A DNA stretch of 44,174 nucleotides from Firmicutes bacterium UBA2116 (GTDB lineage: Bacteria > Bacillota > Clostridia > Tissierellales > Sedimentibacteraceae), in contig DCYG01000018.1 of assembly GCA_002331025.1 (NCBI GenBank), positions 1-44,174 on the forward strand, read 5' to 3'. Numbering within the stretch: position 1 is the first letter of the stretch; every line of letters starts with the position of its first letter. Shown in pieces: positions 40,817 through 44,174 of the stretch. A model generated the notes under the pieces. The model saw nothing but the letters and a program-made list of their open reading frames with translations. It was not told the DNA's origin and did not search any database. The translations under genes and the position numbers were made by a program.

Positions 40817-42709
40817 TTAATTATTTGGCTTGTGTGTCATAAGATAAATTAACAATACATTTATATCAGATGGGGAAACTCCGGATATTCTTGATGCTTG
40901 ACCTATGGAATCGGGTCTAATTTTATTTAATTTTTGCCTTGCCTCTAACCTTAGGCTTCCAATTTCGTCATAGTCAATATCTGTCGGTATTTTTTTGTTT
41001 TCAAGCTTTTTGAATTGTTCCACCTGATTTATCTGCTTTGCAATATAACCTTCATATTTTATGACTGTTTCAACGTAATCCTTTATCTCTTTTTTAAGCT
41101 GAGGTCTGTCCGTATCTAACTCATCGGTATTTTCATAGCTTAGTTCAACCCTTTTTAAAAGCTCGTATAAGGATAATGCCTTGCTTAAGGGTACGCTTCC
41201 AATTTTCTCCAACGAATCATTTGTTTCTGCTTTCGGAGTTATTTTAATTCCTTTTAACCTATCTGTTTCATTTTCTATTGCTTCTTTTTTATATATAAAT
41301 CTTTTATATCTTTCTTCTGTAACCAAACCAACATCATAACCTTTTTGTGTCAATCTTTCATCGGCATTGTCCTGTCTTAATAATAATCTGTATTCGGCTC
41401 TTGAGGTCATCATTCTGTATGGTTCATTAGTTCCTTTAGTTATCAAATCATCTATAAGAACACCTATATACGCTTCAGAACGATCTAACACCAAAGGTTC
41501 TTTACCCTTCAGACTCAAAACGGCATTTATTCCCGCTATTAAGCCTTGTGCTGCTGCTTCTTCATAACCGGAGCTGCCGTTAACCTGACCGGCAAAAAAT
41601 AAGTTTTTAATACTTATAAGCTCCAAGCTGCTCTTGAGTTGAGTAGGATCTATGGAATCATACTCTATAGCGTATGCAGGTCGCATAATTTGCGTATTTT
41701 CCATACCAATCATCGACCTGTACATGGGTATCTGGACTTCGTATGGAAGTGATGACGACATTCCCTGGATATACATTTCCTTTGTGTCCAAGCCTTCCGG
41801 TTCGACAAAAAGCTGATGTCTGTCCTTGTCGGAAAACTTAACAACCTTATCCTCTATGGATGGGCAGTATCTCGGACCTATACTCTTTATCACTCCTTCA
41901 TATAGAGGCGATCTGTCTAAATTTTCTCTGATTATTTCATGTGTTTTTTCTGTTGTATAAGTTATATAACAAGGTACCTGCTCTATATTTATTTCATCCG
42001 TCATAAATGAAAATGGTATTATCTCTTCATCTCCTGTTTGAACATCCATTTTTTCGTAATCAATTGAATCTGAATGGATTCTTGCCGGGGTACCAGTTTT
42101 AAATTTTCTCATTTCAATTCCTAAATCCATCAGGGATTCAGAAAGTTCGGTTGATGGCTCCAATCCGTTGGGGCCTGAAGAATAATTAAGCTCTCCTATA
42201 TAAATTCTTCCTTGCAGATATGTTCCGGTAGTTATTATTACTGCTTTAGCCCTGTAGTATGCTCCAAGCTTTGTAATTACATTGAAGCTTCCGTCTTCAT
42301 TTATTTTTAAATCTGTTACCTCTGATTGAATAACCTGAAGTCCTTTTTGGTTTTCTAATACCTTTTTCATTTCGCCGTGATATTTATTTTTATCCGCTTG
42401 AGCTCTTAAAGAATGTACTGCAGGTCCTTTAGAGCGGTTTAACATCTTACATTGTATCATAGTTTTATCTATATTTAAAGCCATTTCTCCGCCAAGCGCA
42501 TCAATTTCCCTCACAAGGTGTCCTTTTGCCGTACCTCCGATGTTAGGGTTGCACGGCATCATCGCTATTGAATCTAAGCTCATCGTAAGCACTATTGTTT
42601 TCATACCAAGACGCGCGGCAGCAAGAGACGCCTCACACCCTGCATGACCCGCCCCGATAACAGCCACATCGACGCTGTCAGCAAGGAATTCTCTTACTTT
42701 ATCATTCAT
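40817..42709 (-). CDS. mnmG: tRNA uridine-34 5-carboxymethylaminomethyl modification enzyme MnmG
   Basis: A 630-residue FAD enzyme (GidA) that with MnmE modifies U34 of tRNAs reading split codon boxes. The FAD site VIGAGHAGCEASLAAARLG is at about 17-35, and the GidA signatures GPRYCPSIEDK and GQVNGSSGYEEAAAQGL are present, as is the C-terminal helical domain. ATG 42709 follows AAAGAGGAA; the frame runs ten codons upstream into mnmE and is not used. Confidence 0.96.
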   Translation of the reverse strand: MNDKVREFLADSVDVAVIGAGHAGCEASLAAARLGMKTIVLTMSLDSIAMMPCNPNIGGTAKGHLVREIDALGGEMALNIDKTMIQCKMLNRSKGPAVHSLRAQADKNKYHGEMKKVLENQKGLQVIQSEVTDLKINEDGSFNVITKLGAYYRAKAVIITTGTYLQGRIYIGELNYSSGPNGLEPSTELSESLMDLGIEMRKFKTGTPARIHSDSIDYEKMDVQTGDEEIIPFSFMTDEINIEQVPCYITYTTEKTHEIIRENLDRSPLYEGVIKSIGPRYCPSIEDKVVKFSDKDRHQLFVEPEGLDTKEMYIQGMSSSLPYEVQIPMYRSMIGMENTQIMRPAYAIEYDSIDPTQLKSSLELISIKNLFFAGQVNGSSGYEEAAAQGLIAGINAVLSLKGKEPLVLDRSEAYIGVLIDDLITKGTNEPYRMMTSRAEYRLLLRQDNADERLTQKGYDVGLVTEERYKRFIYKKEAIENETDRLKGIKITPKAETNDSLEKIGSVPLSKALSLYELLKRVELSYENTDELDTDRPQLKKEIKDYVETVIKYEGYIAKQINQVEQFKKLENKKIPTDIDYDEIGSLRLEARQKLNKIRPDSIGQASRISGVSPSDINVLLIYLMTHKPNN

Positions 42710-42723
42710 TTTTTTCCTCTTTC

Positions 42724-44094
42724 TTATTTCCCTATGCAAAACTCATTAAAAATCTTATCCATTAAATCATCACTAGCTGTTTTACCAACTATCAATCCAA
42801 GATTTTCCATTGCCTGCTTTAGATCTATTTCTATAAAATCAATCGTCATTTGATTATTAATTGAATTTAAAACTTCTTGTAAACTGTTTTTAGCTTTTAT
42901 CAATAAATTTTTATGTCTCACATTGTTTATAATCAAATCATCGCTTATATTTATTGAACCTTCAAAAAACATTTGATTTACCTTGTTTATTATTTCTTCT
43001 AATCCCTGATTTTTTAATATGGAAATATTGATTAAATCTTTTTCGATATTTTCATATTTTTCTAAATTTAATTTTCTTGGTAAATCTGTTTTATTACTTA
43101 TATAAATAGCTTTTTTGTTTTTAACATAATCAATTATATATTCATCGTCCTCTTCGAGATCTGTTGAAGAATCAAAGACCATTATTACTAAATCTGCTTC
43201 ATCCACCTTACTAAGCGCTTTTTCAACACCTATTTTTTCTACCTTATCATCCGTATCCCTGATGCCTGCCGTATCAATTATTCTTAAAGGAACGCCTTTA
43301 ATATTTACATACTCTTCAATTGTATCCCTTGTAGTTCCCGGTATCTCCGTTACAATTGCACGGTTTTCATTTAAAAGAAAATTCATGAGAGATGATTTTC
43401 CCACATTTGGTTTTCCAAGTATAACTGTTTTTATACCTTCCTTAAATATTTTTCCCGTGTCCGCTGTCTTTATTAATCTGTCAAGCTCATTAACTAAGCT
43501 TTCACTTAATTGCTTAACCTTATTTATTGTTACCTCATCTTCATCATATTCGGGGAAATCTATATTAACCTCTATATTGGCAAGCAGGTCAAGTATTTCT
43601 TCTATTATTTCATTAATTTCTCTCGATAATCTTCCTTCAAGATGGTTAACCGAAATTTCATGACTTGAATCCGTTTTGGAATTAATAATATCTATAACTG
43701 CCTCTGCCTGCGCAAGATCTATTCTTCCGTTCAGAAATGCTCTTTTTGTAAATTCTCCTCTTTCAGCCGCTCTGCAATCATGAAGCAGCACTGTTTCTAA
43801 TATTTTTTTAGCCGAAATTAAACCGCCGTGACAATTAATTTCAATAATATCTTCTTTAGTGTACGTATTTGGAGCTCTCATATAAGATATCAAGACTTCA
43901 TCTATAACCTTGCTGTTATTATCTACAATATGTCCATAATGCAGATACCTCGGTTTTAAATCTACATCCTTTTTATCGTTCTTCACAAAAATTTTTTTAG
44001 CTATACCCAGTGAATTATTTCCGCTTATTCTTATTATATTAATACCTGCATTACCCGGAAATGTAGCAATTGCAGCTATTGTATCAGTATTCAT
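42724..44094 (-). CDS. mnmE: tRNA modification GTPase MnmE
   Basis: A 456-residue GTPase (TrmE). The N-terminal folate-binding domain (1-118) includes NCHGG. The G domain holds GKPNVGKSS near 222-230 and DTAGIRDTDD near 268-277. The C-terminus ends in CIGK, whose Cys is the family's conserved terminal cysteine. Forms a complex with MnmG encoded 14 bases downstream. Ribosome site is weak (GGTGATTGG). Confidence 0.97.
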   Translation of the reverse strand: MNTDTIAAIATFPGNAGINIIRISGNNSLGIAKKIFVKNDKKDVDLKPRYLHYGHIVDNNSKVIDEVLISYMRAPNTYTKEDIIEINCHGGLISAKKILETVLLHDCRAAERGEFTKRAFLNGRIDLAQAEAVIDIINSKTDSSHEISVNHLEGRLSREINEIIEEILDLLANIEVNIDFPEYDEDEVTINKVKQLSESLVNELDRLIKTADTGKIFKEGIKTVILGKPNVGKSSLMNFLLNENRAIVTEIPGTTRDTIEEYVNIKGVPLRIIDTAGIRDTDDKVEKIGVEKALSKVDEADLVIMVFDSSTDLEEDDEYIIDYVKNKKAIYISNKTDLPRKLNLEKYENIEKDLINISILKNQGLEEIINKVNQMFFEGSINISDDLIINNVRHKNLLIKAKNSLQEVLNSINNQMTIDFIEIDLKQAMENLGLIVGKTASDDLMDKIFNEFCIGK

Positions 44095-44133
44095 CCAATC
44101 ACCGTATCTTTCTAAGTATATTGAGTATATATT

Positions 44134-44163
44134 ATTATATATTCTACCCTAAATTACAGTAAA
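44134..44163 (-). promoter_or_regulatory. Candidate promoter before mnmE
   Basis: Minus-strand -35 TTTACT (44158-44163), 18-base spacer, -10 TATAAT (44134-44139). The usual upstream genes of this operon (jag, yidC) would be outside the window, so this may be an internal promoter. Confidence 0.5.
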
Positions 44164-44174
44164 TGTACATATCC

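Noticed and set aside
1..44174. Defence, prophage or biosynthetic gene cluster
   Set aside because: All sizeable frames are accounted for by housekeeping, transport, redox and partition genes; no nuclease-toxin, phage or cluster-type enzymes were recognised.

Overview
The window looks like a chromosomal segment of a low-GC Gram-positive anaerobe, probably a Clostridia/Tissierellia-type organism; a Sedimentibacter-like genus is an inference from gene content, not proven. Supporting signs are AT-rich sequence with strong AGGAGG ribosome sites, Firmicutes regulatory RNAs (guanine riboswitch, T-box, PyrR elements), an NAD-linked [FeFe] hydrogenase, an ornithine-racemase-like enzyme and SLH-domain surface protein. 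The right end carries the classic origin-proximal set mnmE-mnmG-rsmG-noc-soj-parB, so the replication origin probably lies just beyond the right edge.

Layout. 1-370: guanine riboswitch with terminator on the minus strand, controlling a gene beyond the left edge. 370-2953: minus-strand operon tadA, ornithine/alanine racemase, 4-oxalocrotonate tautomerase, exoA. 3126-4095: SLH surface protein (+). 4176-7742: minus operon of a permuted papain-like protein, a GntR/YtrA regulator, an ABC ATPase and a large DUF6449-type permease. 7908-13794: minus oppABCDF operon, preceded by tRNA-Arg(CCT). 14206-15354: D-Ala-D-Ala carboxypeptidase. 15552-16139: DUF2238 membrane protein (+). 16181-17720: T-box-controlled serS. 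17765-20805: divergent XRE-cupin regulator and HelD-like helicase. 20897-22097: bacterioferritin, tRNA-Gly, tRNA-Thr and a small Tyr/Arg/Asp-rich protein. 22229-27118: pyrBIFKDE operon with two PyrR-type RNA sites. 27174-31276: aminotransferase-V/cysteine desulfurase-like enzyme, DUF5711, CvpA-type, YedF and DUF951. 31309-32598: pyrC. 32915-37491: four-gene NADH-linked [FeFe] hydrogenase operon. 37653-44094: chromosome partition, ribosome methylation and tRNA U34 modification genes.

How it works together. The pyr operon plus separate pyrC cover UMP synthesis from carbamoyl phosphate; carAB and pyrR are not in the window. The hydrogenase genes would disproportion electrons between NAD(H), ferredoxin and H2, and the promoter carries a possible redox (Rex-like) operator. 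YedF with its partner enzyme suggests persulfide/selenium handling. Opp imports peptides, in keeping with an amino-acid-fermenting life style.

Intergenic DNA is rich in small palindromic repeats of at least three families (REP-like 'GACCCAAAT/GTCAGTCGC' and 'GGGGTCAGGGC', and a 'TCATCCTGAGC...GGATCTC' foldback) plus a GC-rich foldback island near 32.8 kb. No transposase, CRISPR array, prophage or obvious defence system was seen. The most noteworthy items are regulatory: a PyrR-type site placed on the pyrB ribosome site in addition to a leader attenuator flanked by inverted repeats, a probable parS site, a possible Rex operator, a YtrA-type operator, and a possibly leaderless tadA.
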